Source of the DNA: Pseudomonadota bacterium
Lineage (GTDB): Bacteria; Bdellovibrionota; UBA1018
DNA length: 64,000 bases
Assembly (NCBI GenBank): GCA_027485695.1
Contig: JAIXQO010000003.1
Location: forward strand, 248,001 to 312,000
Direction of reading: 5' to 3'
Positions 18,535-26,647 of this stretch are shown piece after piece. The translations under genes were made by a program, and so were the position numbers. The notes below the pieces were generated by a model, which had not been told where the DNA came from, did not search any database, and saw only the letters and a program-made list of their open reading frames with translations. How positions within the stretch are numbered: the stretch's first letter is position 1; the number at the start of each line of letters is the position of its first letter.

Positions 18535-19047
18535 ATGAGACACTCAGTAGACGGACGTAAATTTGGTCGTAATACCTCTCACCGTAAAGCTATGTTCAAA
18601 AACATGGCGAACTCGGTCATCGAAAAAGAGCAAATCGTTACGACGGTTCAGAAAGCAAAAGAGATCAAGCGTGTGGTCGATCGTTTGATCACCCTCGCGA
18701 AAAAAGGTACGCCGGCTTCTCGCCGTCTTGCTTTCGATCGTACCCGCGATGATAAAGTCGTCGACAAGCTTTTCGATCAGCTCGCTGATCGCTACAAAGC
18801 TCGCGCTGGCGGTTACACTCGCGTGCTCAAGCTCTCTGATCGCCGTTGGGGCGATGCTGCTGAGATGGCAGTCGTCGAGCTCGTCGATCACCCAGTGATC
18901 GATCGTAAGAAAAAAGTCAAAGCAGCTGCGGCCGATGGTCAAGCAGCGGCTGAGCCGAAGGCTCCTGCAGACCCGTTCTCCCGCTTCCGTAAGATGTTCG
19001 GAGCGAAGACGAAGACTGCTGAGAAGGCTAAAAAAGCTAAAGCTTAA
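18535..19047 (+). CDS. rplQ: 50S ribosomal protein L17 with C-terminal extension
   Basis: 170 residues, against about 120-127 usually. Residues 1-120 are standard (MRHSVDGRKFGRNTSHRKAMFKNMANSVI, GGYTRVLKLSDRRWGDAAEMAVVELV); the rest is an Ala/Lys-rich tail. AAGGAG precedes the ATG. Last gene of the cluster, followed by a terminator. Confidence 0.96.
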   Translation: MRHSVDGRKFGRNTSHRKAMFKNMANSVIEKEQIVTTVQKAKEIKRVVDRLITLAKKGTPASRRLAFDRTRDDKVVDKLFDQLADRYKARAGGYTRVLKLSDRRWGDAAEMAVVELVDHPVIDRKKKVKAAAADGQAAAEPKAPADPFSRFRKMFGAKTKTAEKAKKAKA

Positions 19048-19084
19048 CCAGGCGAATAGCCAGGTTATAGCCGAGTTTAAAAGG

Positions 19085-19113
19085 GGCCTCCCAGAAATGG
19101 GGGGCCTTTTTTT
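19085..19113 (+). terminator. Rho-independent terminator of the ribosomal cluster
   Basis: GGCCTCCC 19085-19092 pairs with GGGGGGCC 19099-19106 (one GU), loop AGAAAT, followed by seven T at 19107-19113; four A precede the stem (19079-19082). Classic form, 38 bp after rplQ. Confidence 0.9.
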
Positions 19114-19267
19114 GTTTGGATCTGACCGCATGGATGCCTCAGCGCGCATGCATTGAAGTTGGCCAGAGTGCTGTCTAAATCTTAGACAGGGTCACTTGTG
19201 ACCTATTGAGCGAGTTTACGAAGTCTTTCCTTTTTTGATTAAATTCACGGATAATATTTAATTAATT

Positions 19268-20416
19268 ATGGGATTGAATCGAACGTTTTTCGTTCTTTGT
19301 GCATTTGCGGTATCTGCCATTGCATCGACCGCGCTTGCGGACCCTGCGACCGTGGGCCGAGGTAGAAGTAGCTCGCACGACGTTTTACCGGCCGTAAACT
19401 CATCAGGTGCGCAGTCGACCGCGCCGTCCGAGCTGCTCGAGTGCAATCAGTTTTGTCAGTATCGTCATTCCTACGAAACGGTCTTGCTCCAGATGACCTA
19501 CCTGGCGCAGAAGTCTGCGGCGATTCAACTTGCGCATGAAAAAGGTGGCCGGGATCAAGAGGTCATCAAGGCGACAGAAACCGTTTGTACGGTGACGTCA
19601 GCCAAGCAGTGCGTCGAGCAGTATAAGATCTTTGCGGCTTATTCGCTGATTAAGCTTCGGGACCAAGCGACCTATTTACAGGATTCGATGGCAACGATGA
19701 CGCCAGGACGTCAAGCAGATGGTAGCCTCAAGCCGACCTCCGCCGTTACCATGGATGGCCTTAAGCCTGGTACCTATTCAACGGATGTTTACACACTCGA
19801 GAAAATGGAGGAGTTCTATGGGAAGTCCGTGGATGATCAAGGCAAGCAGCTATCTGGACAGACTTTGACCAAGGCAAAGATCAAGGCATCATGGGCAGAG
19901 CTCATTGGCAAAGGTCTTTCTTCAGCAACGAATACGATCGATTTTTCGCGTAAACTTGATAAAAAACGAGTTGAATCGACCCAGAATGTGGGTCAATCGA
20001 CGAACCGCCAAATGTATTATCGTTATGAGCGCACCGGCGATGGCAAAGAAGTGCAAGACGGTGCCTTCGCGAAGTATCGCACCACGGTCATCAAGAAGGT
20101 CGACCGAGACATTGCTCGGACTCCAGAGTCCGGTGCGGATATTAAGCGGGCTACCTCAATGGAAAACCTGAAGAAAGACGATTCCATCAGCTATGAGGCG
20201 TGGACTGCGGCCAGGTCAGAGTTCGGTCGTGCTTTGAAAGCCGCGGATGGCCAACTGCTTCCTGACAAAAAAGGCCAGCCTGGGCCGCTGCTCGGAGATA
20301 ACGAAAAGCCGAAGCTGAGTGGAAAATCTAGTACGGGTGTTACCATGAGTGGAGTTGAGGATGCCGACGCTCTGATGAAATTTGGTGGGGTCGAAAAGAC
20401 TGCAAAGGAGCCGTAG
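19268..20416 (+). CDS. Secreted protein of unknown function
   Basis: 382 residues. A signal peptide is clear (FFVLCAFAVSAIASTALA, likely cleavage after ALA about residue 24). The mature part has four cysteines in the first third (LLECNQFCQYRHSY, TVCTV, KQCVEQ), a helical Gln/Lys-rich middle and a polar, low-complexity C-terminus rich in Gly, Lys and Asp. No family recognised. No Shine-Dalgarno; GATAAT at 19250-19255 lies 12 nt before the ATG, so it may be leaderless. Monocistronic: a terminator lies upstream and a separate promoter is visible for the next gene. Probably periplasmic or released. Confidence 0.8.
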   Translation: MGLNRTFFVLCAFAVSAIASTALADPATVGRGRSSSHDVLPAVNSSGAQSTAPSELLECNQFCQYRHSYETVLLQMTYLAQKSAAIQLAHEKGGRDQEVIKATETVCTVTSAKQCVEQYKIFAAYSLIKLRDQATYLQDSMATMTPGRQADGSLKPTSAVTMDGLKPGTYSTDVYTLEKMEEFYGKSVDDQGKQLSGQTLTKAKIKASWAELIGKGLSSATNTIDFSRKLDKKRVESTQNVGQSTNRQMYYRYERTGDGKEVQDGAFAKYRTTVIKKVDRDIARTPESGADIKRATSMENLKKDDSISYEAWTAARSEFGRALKAADGQLLPDKKGQPGPLLGDNEKPKLSGKSSTGVTMSGVEDADALMKFGGVEKTAKEP

Positions 20417-20446
20417 TTTTCGTCGTTAAGAGCGACCGCCGTTTAT

Positions 20447-20475
20447 TTGGATTCTCCCTTTAAATCGACTATGAT
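20447..20475 (+). promoter_or_regulatory. Sigma-70-type promoter of the ABC exporter gene
   Basis: TTGGAT (20447-20452), 17-bp spacer, TATGAT (20470-20475; 5/6). Predicted start of transcription is about 5 nt before the ATG at 20487, which has no Shine-Dalgarno sequence. Confidence 0.5.
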
Positions 20476-20486
20476 CACGGGATTCC

Positions 20487-22241
20487 ATGAAATCTCTGAT
20501 CAAACTTGCTCCCTACCTGAAACCGCATTGGCGCCTGATCGTTCTGAGTATGGTGCTGGCGCTCCCCATGGCCGCGCTTCGGTCGAGCCCGGTTCTCCTC
20601 GTTAAACAGCTCATCGACGATCTCCTCGTTTCCCGCGATCCACAAAAGCTCGTCACCGTGCCACTGCTCGTGATCGGTGTTTTCATCGCCAATTTCGTCG
20701 TTCGTTTTATTCACTATTTCGCGCTTCGCGTGGTGGTCGCTCGCATTGATCAGAAAATGAAGAATGACCTATTTGCCCACTTGATGGGGTTATCGGCCGA
20801 CTACTTCACGACCAAGAGTTCCGGTGAACTGATCTCACGCGTGGGTACCGACCCGATTCTTGTGGATCAGGGCGTCTGGCAGCTCAACTCCATGGTTCGT
20901 GAACCTGTTCAGCTCATCATTCTGATCGTGGGAGTATTTTATATCGATTGGCGTTTGTCTCTCATCACGATCGCGATCTTTCCGCCTTTGATCGCTATTT
21001 TTGCCGTGAGCGGCAAGGCCGTGAAACGCTACATTCGCAAACAGCAAGAAGAGCAGGGGCGCATGTTCGGCACCCTTCAAGAAAGCTTTACAGGGTTTCG
21101 AGTAATTAAGGCGTTCAAACTCGAGCCTTATGTGCTGGGCCGCTTTTTCCGCCAATCGGATCTCTTCACGAAGCACTTGATGAAGACGGCGATCTTTGAG
21201 GAGACTTCGCACCCACTCGTTGAACTCGTGACCGCGATCGCGGTTGCAGCACTCGTATACGTCGGTGGATCACGCGTGTTGTCCGGACACCTGACTCAAG
21301 GCGAGCTGCTGTCATTCTTCACGGCGTTTGCGCTGATGACGAATCCGATTCGTACTTTGAACGACATCAACCTCAAATTGAACTCAGCTGCCGGTGCCTG
21401 TGATCGTTTGAATGAGATTTTCAGCTGGAAGAGCCGCCTAGTCGAGTCCCAGAATCCCGCTGAGCTCAAAGATTTCAAAGACGAAATCGTTTTTGATCAG
21501 GTTCACTTTGCGTATCCCGATGAGCCGAATCGCGAGATCTTGGCGGGCATCCATTTCAAACTCCAAAAGGGCAAGTCTGTGGCTCTGGTCGGCGCGAGCG
21601 GTGCTGGCAAGAGTTCGCTCGTGACCTTGCTTCCGCGAATCTACGACGTGACCGCGGGTCATATCCGCATCGACGGTCATGATCTGCGGGACCTAGAAAT
21701 CATGCAGGTGCGTGAACTTGTTTCGGTCGTCAGCCAAGACGTGTTCCTTTTCAATGACACCATCGAGGAGAACATCCGTTGTGGACGGCTGGACGCAACG
21801 TTCGAAGAAATCGTCGAAGCTGCGAAACAAGCGCATGCTTATGATTTCATTCAAACGCTTCCGGATGGTTTCAAGACCATCATCGGCGATCGTGGCCAGA
21901 AGCTCTCCGGTGGCGAACGCCAGCGTGTTTCGATCGCCCGTGCATTCTTGCGACGGTCTCCGATTTTAATTCTCGATGAGGCGACTTCGGCTCTCGATTC
22001 CAAGTCCGAGCGTACGGTTCAATCCGCCTTGGAGACGCTCATGAAGAATCGCACGGTCATCATGATTGCGCATCGACTCTCGACCATTCGCAATGCAGAT
22101 GAAATCCTCGTGCTCGACGCCGGTCAAATCATCGAGCGTGGAACGCACACGCAACTCAGCAAAATCGATGGCCCTTACTCGCGTATGCTCCGATTGACGG
22201 AAGTTCAGTCAGATGCGCAAGTGGAGGGGGCGAAGGCATGA
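20487..22241 (+). CDS. MsbA-like lipid ABC exporter (fused TMD-NBD)
   Basis: 584 residues, half-transporter that would act as a homodimer in the inner membrane. Six membrane helices in about residues 15-310 (ABC type I exporter fold with EXXGELISRVGTD coupling region), then an ATPase domain: Walker A VGASGAGKSS (about 369-377), Q-loop VSQDVFLF, signature LSGGERQRVS (from 473), Walker B ILILDEATSALD (D497, E498) and H-loop IAHRLST. Best guess is lipid A-core flipping (MsbA family), but lipid-linked oligosaccharide or drug export cannot be excluded. Overlaps the next gene by 4 bp. Confidence 0.9.
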   Translation: MKSLIKLAPYLKPHWRLIVLSMVLALPMAALRSSPVLLVKQLIDDLLVSRDPQKLVTVPLLVIGVFIANFVVRFIHYFALRVVVARIDQKMKNDLFAHLMGLSADYFTTKSSGELISRVGTDPILVDQGVWQLNSMVREPVQLIILIVGVFYIDWRLSLITIAIFPPLIAIFAVSGKAVKRYIRKQQEEQGRMFGTLQESFTGFRVIKAFKLEPYVLGRFFRQSDLFTKHLMKTAIFEETSHPLVELVTAIAVAALVYVGGSRVLSGHLTQGELLSFFTAFALMTNPIRTLNDINLKLNSAAGACDRLNEIFSWKSRLVESQNPAELKDFKDEIVFDQVHFAYPDEPNREILAGIHFKLQKGKSVALVGASGAGKSSLVTLLPRIYDVTAGHIRIDGHDLRDLEIMQVRELVSVVSQDVFLFNDTIEENIRCGRLDATFEEIVEAAKQAHAYDFIQTLPDGFKTIIGDRGQKLSGGERQRVSIARAFLRRSPILILDEATSALDSKSERTVQSALETLMKNRTVIMIAHRLSTIRNADEILVLDAGQIIERGTHTQLSKIDGPYSRMLRLTEVQSDAQVEGAKA

Positions 22242-23023
22242 AGACTTTGATGCGTGAGTTCTCCTATGCCAAAGAAACGGGGCGCGTGCTCGACGTCGGG
22301 TCGGGAAATAATCCGGTCAACATCGCGACCCATCTCGTGGATTTGTACCCCGAAGGCGCCGATGAACGGGGCGGTATACTGGAGCTTCCGCCGACGATCC
22401 AAGAATTCAAAGTTGGAAGCTTGGAAGCTATTCCTTATCCCGATCGCTATTTTGATCTCATTCACGCATCGCACGTCATCGAACACGTCGATCATCCGGA
22501 TCTCGCACTGAAGGAAATCGCGCGTGCGGGTCGGGCTGCTTATATCGAGACACCTGCTGCTGTGATGGAATACGGACTGTTTCGTGAGCCACCGTCGGAT
22601 TATCCCGGTTGGCGGTTTCATCGCTGGTTTGTCTGGAGCGAATCCGAAACTGCGAAACTTTATTTTAAACCCAAGACCGACCGGAACCTCAAGCAGTACT
22701 GCGACTGCAAATGGGGTAAGCGGTTCGGTGATTTAGTCGCCAAGCGCAATCTCGGGGACATCGATCCGTACCTACCTTATGACTGCAAGATGAATCAAAC
22801 GGTGTGGACGGGGGATCGCTCAATTGCGTTTGATGTCTGGAGCGAAGATCAAACAGGCAAGCTCGATGCTCGCGGCGTTTGTAATTGTGCGTTTGCTGCG
22901 TTCTTCAAACGCACGAAACGTTACTTCCGTAATCCTCGACATATTTACCGCTTGTTCAGATTCTGGCGTCGAGAGCCTGAGGTTTTCTCGCTCTTCCGTG
23001 AAATGCACCGCGCTTTGAAGTAG
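22238..23023 (+). CDS. SAM-dependent methyltransferase (class I, type 11-like)
   Basis: 261 residues. SAM-binding motif I is GRVLDVGSGNNP (residues 15-26); DRYFDLIHASHVIEHVDHPD is motif II/III, typical of Methyltransf_11 proteins that modify lipids, glycans or quinones. The C-terminal half (WRFHRWFVWSES, multiple Cys) is unassigned. ATG lies inside the exporter stop codon, so the two are coupled; a role in modifying an exported envelope lipid or glycan is an inference from that. Its stop is 1 bp from the end of the convergent rppH-like gene. Confidence 0.82.
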   Translation: MKTLMREFSYAKETGRVLDVGSGNNPVNIATHLVDLYPEGADERGGILELPPTIQEFKVGSLEAIPYPDRYFDLIHASHVIEHVDHPDLALKEIARAGRAAYIETPAAVMEYGLFREPPSDYPGWRFHRWFVWSESETAKLYFKPKTDRNLKQYCDCKWGKRFGDLVAKRNLGDIDPYLPYDCKMNQTVWTGDRSIAFDVWSEDQTGKLDARGVCNCAFAAFFKRTKRYFRNPRHIYRLFRFWRREPEVFSLFREMHRALK

Positions 23024-23024
23024 T

Positions 23025-23468
23025 TCAGGCAATACCCAGCGCGTGAAATGCGCGTTCGTAAGCGGACTTTTTGAAGTGGAGACATCGCTCGAGAATCTCT
23101 TCGTGAGCAAGCCATTCGTAGGCATCAAAGTCATCCGTGGGCTGCGGGGAAATCGCTTCCGAGTTTGCTGACTCCAATACGAAGTAGATGTGCATTTGGC
23201 CGATAAGCGCTCCTTGAAGGGATTTTGGCCATTGGTACTCGATCCAGTCGTTAGCGCGCGCCACGATGCGAAGGCCGCTGACCCCCGTCTCTTCTTGGAC
23301 TTCGCGAATCACCGCAGCCTCGGGCGTCTCGCCGGGCTCGATGCCGCCTTGTGGGAGTTGCCAGCCAGGTTTGTGAGGGTCGCGAATACGCGCGAACAGC
23401 ACTTTTCCGTCGTTTCTACGGATGATGGCTACGACACCTTTTCGGTAGAGATTTTCGTCGAGTGACAT
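23025..23468 (-). CDS. rppH: Nudix hydrolase, RppH-like RNA pyrophosphohydrolase
   Basis: 147 residues. Complete Nudix box [20 protein letters not shown] (from G41), preceded by PGWQLPQGG, the arrangement of the RppH/Ap4A hydrolase subgroup. RppH removes pyrophosphate from 5'-triphosphate mRNA and starts decay; some members act on Ap4A. Third gene of a minus-strand operon, 12 bp after the sigma-like gene. The family call is strong, the substrate less so. Confidence 0.85.
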   Translation of the reverse strand: MSLDENLYRKGVVAIIRRNDGKVLFARIRDPHKPGWQLPQGGIEPGETPEAAVIREVQEETGVSGLRIVARANDWIEYQWPKSLQGALIGQMHIYFVLESANSEAISPQPTDDFDAYEWLAHEEILERCLHFKKSAYERAFHALGIA

Positions 23469-23480
23469 TGGGCTCAGTTT

Positions 23481-24707
23481 CTAAATCTGAGAGAGCCAAA
23501 TCACGACGCGCGAGTAGCCCGAAGGGATCGGTTTCTTGGAGCGGTTCTTATACCAGGTAAACAGCTCGTTATAGCCTTGTGCCGGGAGATCAGGAATGAG
23601 CTTCTCCAGCTCCTGCTTGATACCGGGAACCGCGCTTTGGGGCACAAGAATATCGAATTGGATGCCGCCCGGCGCCTCGATTCCACCCATGCCAGGCGTT
23701 TCTTGAGGGAGCCCCAACATTTGGAACGCTTGAATGATCTTGCCGCGCATAATGGCGGGGCTATCGGTCTTGACGTTAAATCGCCAGATCTCCGAACGTC
23801 CCACCTTGATCTGATCGTGATCGCTCTCGAGTTCGGCTTCTTCGGAGTATTCCGAATCGTGAAGAGCGGGATCGGCCGTTTCAGAGCGACCGCGAGAGAG
23901 CGGCAGGTTCGCCGCGAGCTGAGATTCGCTTTCGATCAAACCTTGGAGTCTACGATCAATGTGCTGCTCATAGAGCAAGCGAAGACGAGGTGTGAGTTGA
24001 ATCAAGACCAACATACCGACGACAATGAGTCCGCTCTCTGCGAGGAGGCGAATCGGGGCAGGGAGCTCGTTCCAGATTTTTTTCCAATCCTGCTTGAGTG
24101 TGGGGGTCCGCCATTTGGATTTGAGTGGATTGAATTTCAGGTCATCGGATCGAATCGAAAGAGATTGGTCTCCGATCAATTCGAGCATTTCTTTGCGATG
24201 GGCTTCTGGGTCCGACGGAGCCTCAGACCAAATCCAGTCTTCGAGTTGTCTCAGTGATTGTTCGATCTGGAGTTCAAGACTCGGGATCGGGAGACCCAGC
24301 GTCGCGCACACGTCCCGAGGTTCGAGCTTGTACTTGTGCATGAGGAGCAGTGCCGCTTGCGACTTGAACGGAAGTCGGTGGAAATAAGAGTCGAAATGGC
24401 GAAGCCTGGATTTCGGGTTCGGGTTCGAATCGAGCATCACTTGCTCAGACGGTGTGATGCGAACAGGGTGACGGGCGGCATAGCGGGCCAAAACCTCGAC
24501 GGCGATCGAGAGGACCCACGGCCTCTCGTAGCGTTCGAAACGCTCTTTGCGCCCCTGTCGGAGAATCTGCCGGAAAATCGACCGATAGGCGTGAGGCGCG
24601 ATCACCGGATTCCAAAGCAGGCTTTGGGAAATGTCGTAAATGAGATCGCCTTGGCGTTCGGCCAAAGTTTCGAGCCAGGTCGGCAGGGGGCGTGAGGAAG
24701 GGATCAT
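23481..24707 (-). CDS. Membrane-anchored sigma-factor-like protein
   Basis: 408 residues. The N-terminus resembles ECF sigma factors: a region-2-like helix set (DLIYDISQSLLWNP about 21-34, ERPWVLSIAVEVLARYA 61-77) and a region-4-like HTH (FHRLPFKSQAALLLMHKYKL 109-128, EPRDVCATLGLPIPSLELQI 129-148). A linker, one membrane helix (about 221-239, LLAESGLIVVGMLVLIQL) and a C-terminal domain (250-408) predicted outside the membrane follow. The C-terminal part looks like the extracytoplasmic domain of membrane anti-sigma proteins (VPQSAVPGIKQELEKL). A sigma-like domain tethered to the membrane is unusual. Overlaps the HNH gene by 4 bp. Function inferred, not proven. Confidence 0.65.
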   Translation of the reverse strand: MIPSSRPLPTWLETLAERQGDLIYDISQSLLWNPVIAPHAYRSIFRQILRQGRKERFERYERPWVLSIAVEVLARYAARHPVRITPSEQVMLDSNPNPKSRLRHFDSYFHRLPFKSQAALLLMHKYKLEPRDVCATLGLPIPSLELQIEQSLRQLEDWIWSEAPSDPEAHRKEMLELIGDQSLSIRSDDLKFNPLKSKWRTPTLKQDWKKIWNELPAPIRLLAESGLIVVGMLVLIQLTPRLRLLYEQHIDRRLQGLIESESQLAANLPLSRGRSETADPALHDSEYSEEAELESDHDQIKVGRSEIWRFNVKTDSPAIMRGKIIQAFQMLGLPQETPGMGGIEAPGGIQFDILVPQSAVPGIKQELEKLIPDLPAQGYNELFTWYKNRSKKPIPSGYSRVVIWLSQI

Positions 24708-25246
24708 TCCTCAGGATTTTCTTCGGAATCGAGACTTAAGTAAAGCCGCCATGTATCCGGGGCCTGAGTAACCGTGACCGAAAGGTTTAAATGGAGACTC
24801 GGGAGCCATTGAGGACGCTTGGGTTTACGTTTTAATTCCATTCGCGCCTGCTGAGGGGTTCGGCCACCTTTGCGCTGATTGCAGGGCTTACAGGCGGTCA
24901 CGATATTCTCCCAGGTTTTGCCGCCGCCTTGAACGACGGGCACAACGTGGTCGAGCGTTAGATGGTTTTTGGAGAAGTGTTCACCGCAGTATTGGCATTG
25001 ATGCTTGTCGCGCACGAAGACGTTCACACGAGAGAAGCGAACCAGTTGGCGTTTCTTCTTCAGGGGAATGTAGTCGATGAGGCGAATGACGGCTGGGACT
25101 CGAATCGTAAGACGAACGGTCCTGACTTCGCGTTCAGATTCTTCGATTACCTCGACTTTGCCCTGGAAAAGGAGCTGGATGGCCTTTTGCCAGCTGACGA
25201 TTTGTAGAGGTTCGAAAGAGGCGTTTAGCACGAGCGCGTGGCTCAT
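24704..25246 (-). CDS. HNH endonuclease family protein
   Basis: 180 residues. Begins VLNASFEPLQIVSWQKAI, typical of a widespread bacterial HNH family, then a zinc-ribbon HNH: CxxC at C84/C87, catalytic D99-H100 (TLDHVVP), N114 (WENIVTAC), CxxC at C119/C122 and N123. ATG 25246 is chosen because a promoter-like pair ends 7 nt upstream; a longer frame from TTG 25282 has no support. First gene of an operon with the sigma-like and RppH-like genes. Biological role of this family is not established; it lacks a methylase partner so classical restriction is unlikely. Confidence 0.85.
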   Translation of the reverse strand: MSHALVLNASFEPLQIVSWQKAIQLLFQGKVEVIEESEREVRTVRLTIRVPAVIRLIDYIPLKKKRQLVRFSRVNVFVRDKHQCQYCGEHFSKNHLTLDHVVPVVQGGGKTWENIVTACKPCNQRKGGRTPQQARMELKRKPKRPQWLPSLHLNLSVTVTQAPDTWRLYLSLDSEENPEE

Positions 25247-25253
25247 ATATAAA

Positions 25254-25282
25254 ATTCTGGCAGGGTTTTTCTGCCTTTGCAA
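25254..25282 (-). promoter_or_regulatory. Candidate promoter of the HNH operon
   Basis: On the minus strand TTGCAA (25282-25277), 17-bp spacer, CAGAAT (25259-25254). Only 7 nt separate the -10 from the ATG at 25246, so transcription would start at the initiation codon (leaderless). GGCAG/CTGCC forms a small dyad inside the spacer. Confidence 0.35.
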
Positions 25283-25310
25283 CTAGGGGAGGTCGGGTGA
25301 TGATCGAGAA

Positions 25311-25910
25311 GTGAATACAAAAGTGAAATGGTGGGTGATCGGCGCCGCCGCTCTGGTGGCTGTAATCGGGGGGGCGATTGTTTGGCGCTCGGGCCCAAAA
25401 ACGGTCGTTTTGAAGGAAATCCCAGGTTTACGCGTAGTTCCCGAGTTCAAATTACCCAATCCCCAGGGAAAACTCGAAGGATCTCAAGACTATCTAGGCA
25501 AAGTGTATTTAGTCCACTTCTGGGCGGCCTGGTGCGCTCCGTGTGTTCCCGAGGTCCCAGAATTTTTAAACGCGGCTAGTAAATTACCCAAAGACAAAGA
25601 CGGCAACCCCATCCGCTGGATACTCATCAGCCAAGACGATAGCTGGGAGAAGGCTCGCAAGGTTCTGAAGGACGATGCGCTTCCGGAGAACGTGCGCGCA
25701 CTTCTCGATGCCAAGGCTCAAGTCTCTGACACGTTTGGTAGCTACCAGTTTCCTGAGACCTACCTCGTCACACGCGAAGGCGGAATTTTGACGAAGTGGA
25801 TTGGCTCTCAAGAATGGGGTGGCGCTTGGGGAGACAAAGTGCTCGCTGAGATTGAAGAGTTGAGTCGGACCGGGCGACTTACGCAGTTGCCGCCGCCGGT
25901 GCAAGAATAG
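25311..25910 (+). CDS. TlpA/ResA-type membrane-anchored thioredoxin
   Basis: 199 residues; GTG start at 25311. N-terminal membrane helix (WWVIGAAALVAVIGGAIVW, residues 7-25) without a clear cleavage site, then a thioredoxin fold facing the periplasm with active site W74-CAPC (C75, C78) and cis-Pro region YQFPETYLV. Such proteins reduce disulfides, often in cytochrome c maturation or outer-membrane protein folding; no cytochrome genes are nearby, so the client is unknown. Divergent from the HNH operon. Confidence 0.85.
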   Translation: MNTKVKWWVIGAAALVAVIGGAIVWRSGPKTVVLKEIPGLRVVPEFKLPNPQGKLEGSQDYLGKVYLVHFWAAWCAPCVPEVPEFLNAASKLPKDKDGNPIRWILISQDDSWEKARKVLKDDALPENVRALLDAKAQVSDTFGSYQFPETYLVTREGGILTKWIGSQEWGGAWGDKVLAEIEELSRTGRLTQLPPPVQE

Positions 25911-26017
25911 TTTTTTCCCTCAGTCGATCTGTCAACTGTTTATCAATTGCGGTTGATTTGTCTCGTGCGAGAATCAGGTGAGTTATTCATCGTTCTCCAT
26001 AGAGAAATGGATCGATC

Positions 26018-26647
26018 ATGTTTAAGAACTTTCTTTGTTTGATACTGTTACTAGGCGCAACGAGTGCAGAAGCAAAATTTCCCGATCATCTGCAGTTTCG
26101 CGTGGAGTGGGACTGGGTGAGCCTTCCTCCGAAGTCCTCCAATGAGGTCTCTCTCTATTTTTCGATGGAGATCTGCGCTCGAGGTTTGGGCCAGTCCCAG
26201 GTCGTTTGCCGATTCCTGGGGAGGAGCGCGCAGTATTTTGACCCGAGTGCGAGTCCATGGTCATCTCAAGACAAAAAGACGAGCCGCTATTCGATTGGAA
26301 TGAAATCGAGAGTTTTCACATCGTCAGAGCTGAATCGCCTCGGAGATCAAGTCACCAAAGGACAGACGAAGTCGTCCGTGGCGTTTCGATATGCCATAGA
26401 AACGAAGGGCCCGAACGGATCATTTACTCAGCTTGCCGAAGGGTTTTCTCCGATTCCGCCCACTTCAGTTTTGGCTGATCTTAAAGACAGCAATCAGAAG
26501 AGAAAGGCGAAATCCCGCCCACCCTCCGAGATACAGCACCATGAGACAGTTGTAGATAAAAAAACCGGCTATGAGGGCCAGTTTACGATGTTTGTCCGAG
26601 AAGCCCCGGCCCCGAAAAAGTCTGGCTCGAAAGGTCGTAAGAAATGA
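26018..26647 (+). CDS. Secreted protein of unknown function
   Basis: 209 residues with a signal peptide (FKNFLCLILLLGATSAEA, cleavage about residue 19). The mature part is beta-rich in its first half (LQFRVEWDWVSLPP, VSLYFSMEICARG) and ends with a very basic tail (KKSGSKGRKK). Two cysteines. No family recognised. Overlaps the following secreted protein gene by 4 bp, so the two are probably made together and may interact. Confidence 0.75.
   Translation: MFKNFLCLILLLGATSAEAKFPDHLQFRVEWDWVSLPPKSSNEVSLYFSMEICARGLGQSQVVCRFLGRSAQYFDPSASPWSSQDKKTSRYSIGMKSRVFTSSELNRLGDQVTKGQTKSSVAFRYAIETKGPNGSFTQLAEGFSPIPPTSVLADLKDSNQKRKAKSRPPSEIQHHETVVDKKTGYEGQFTMFVREAPAPKKSGSKGRKK

Noticed and set aside
24704-25246. 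Homing endonuclease or restriction enzyme
   Set aside because: The HNH family with this N-terminus is a common chromosomal gene, no intron, intein or methylase is nearby.
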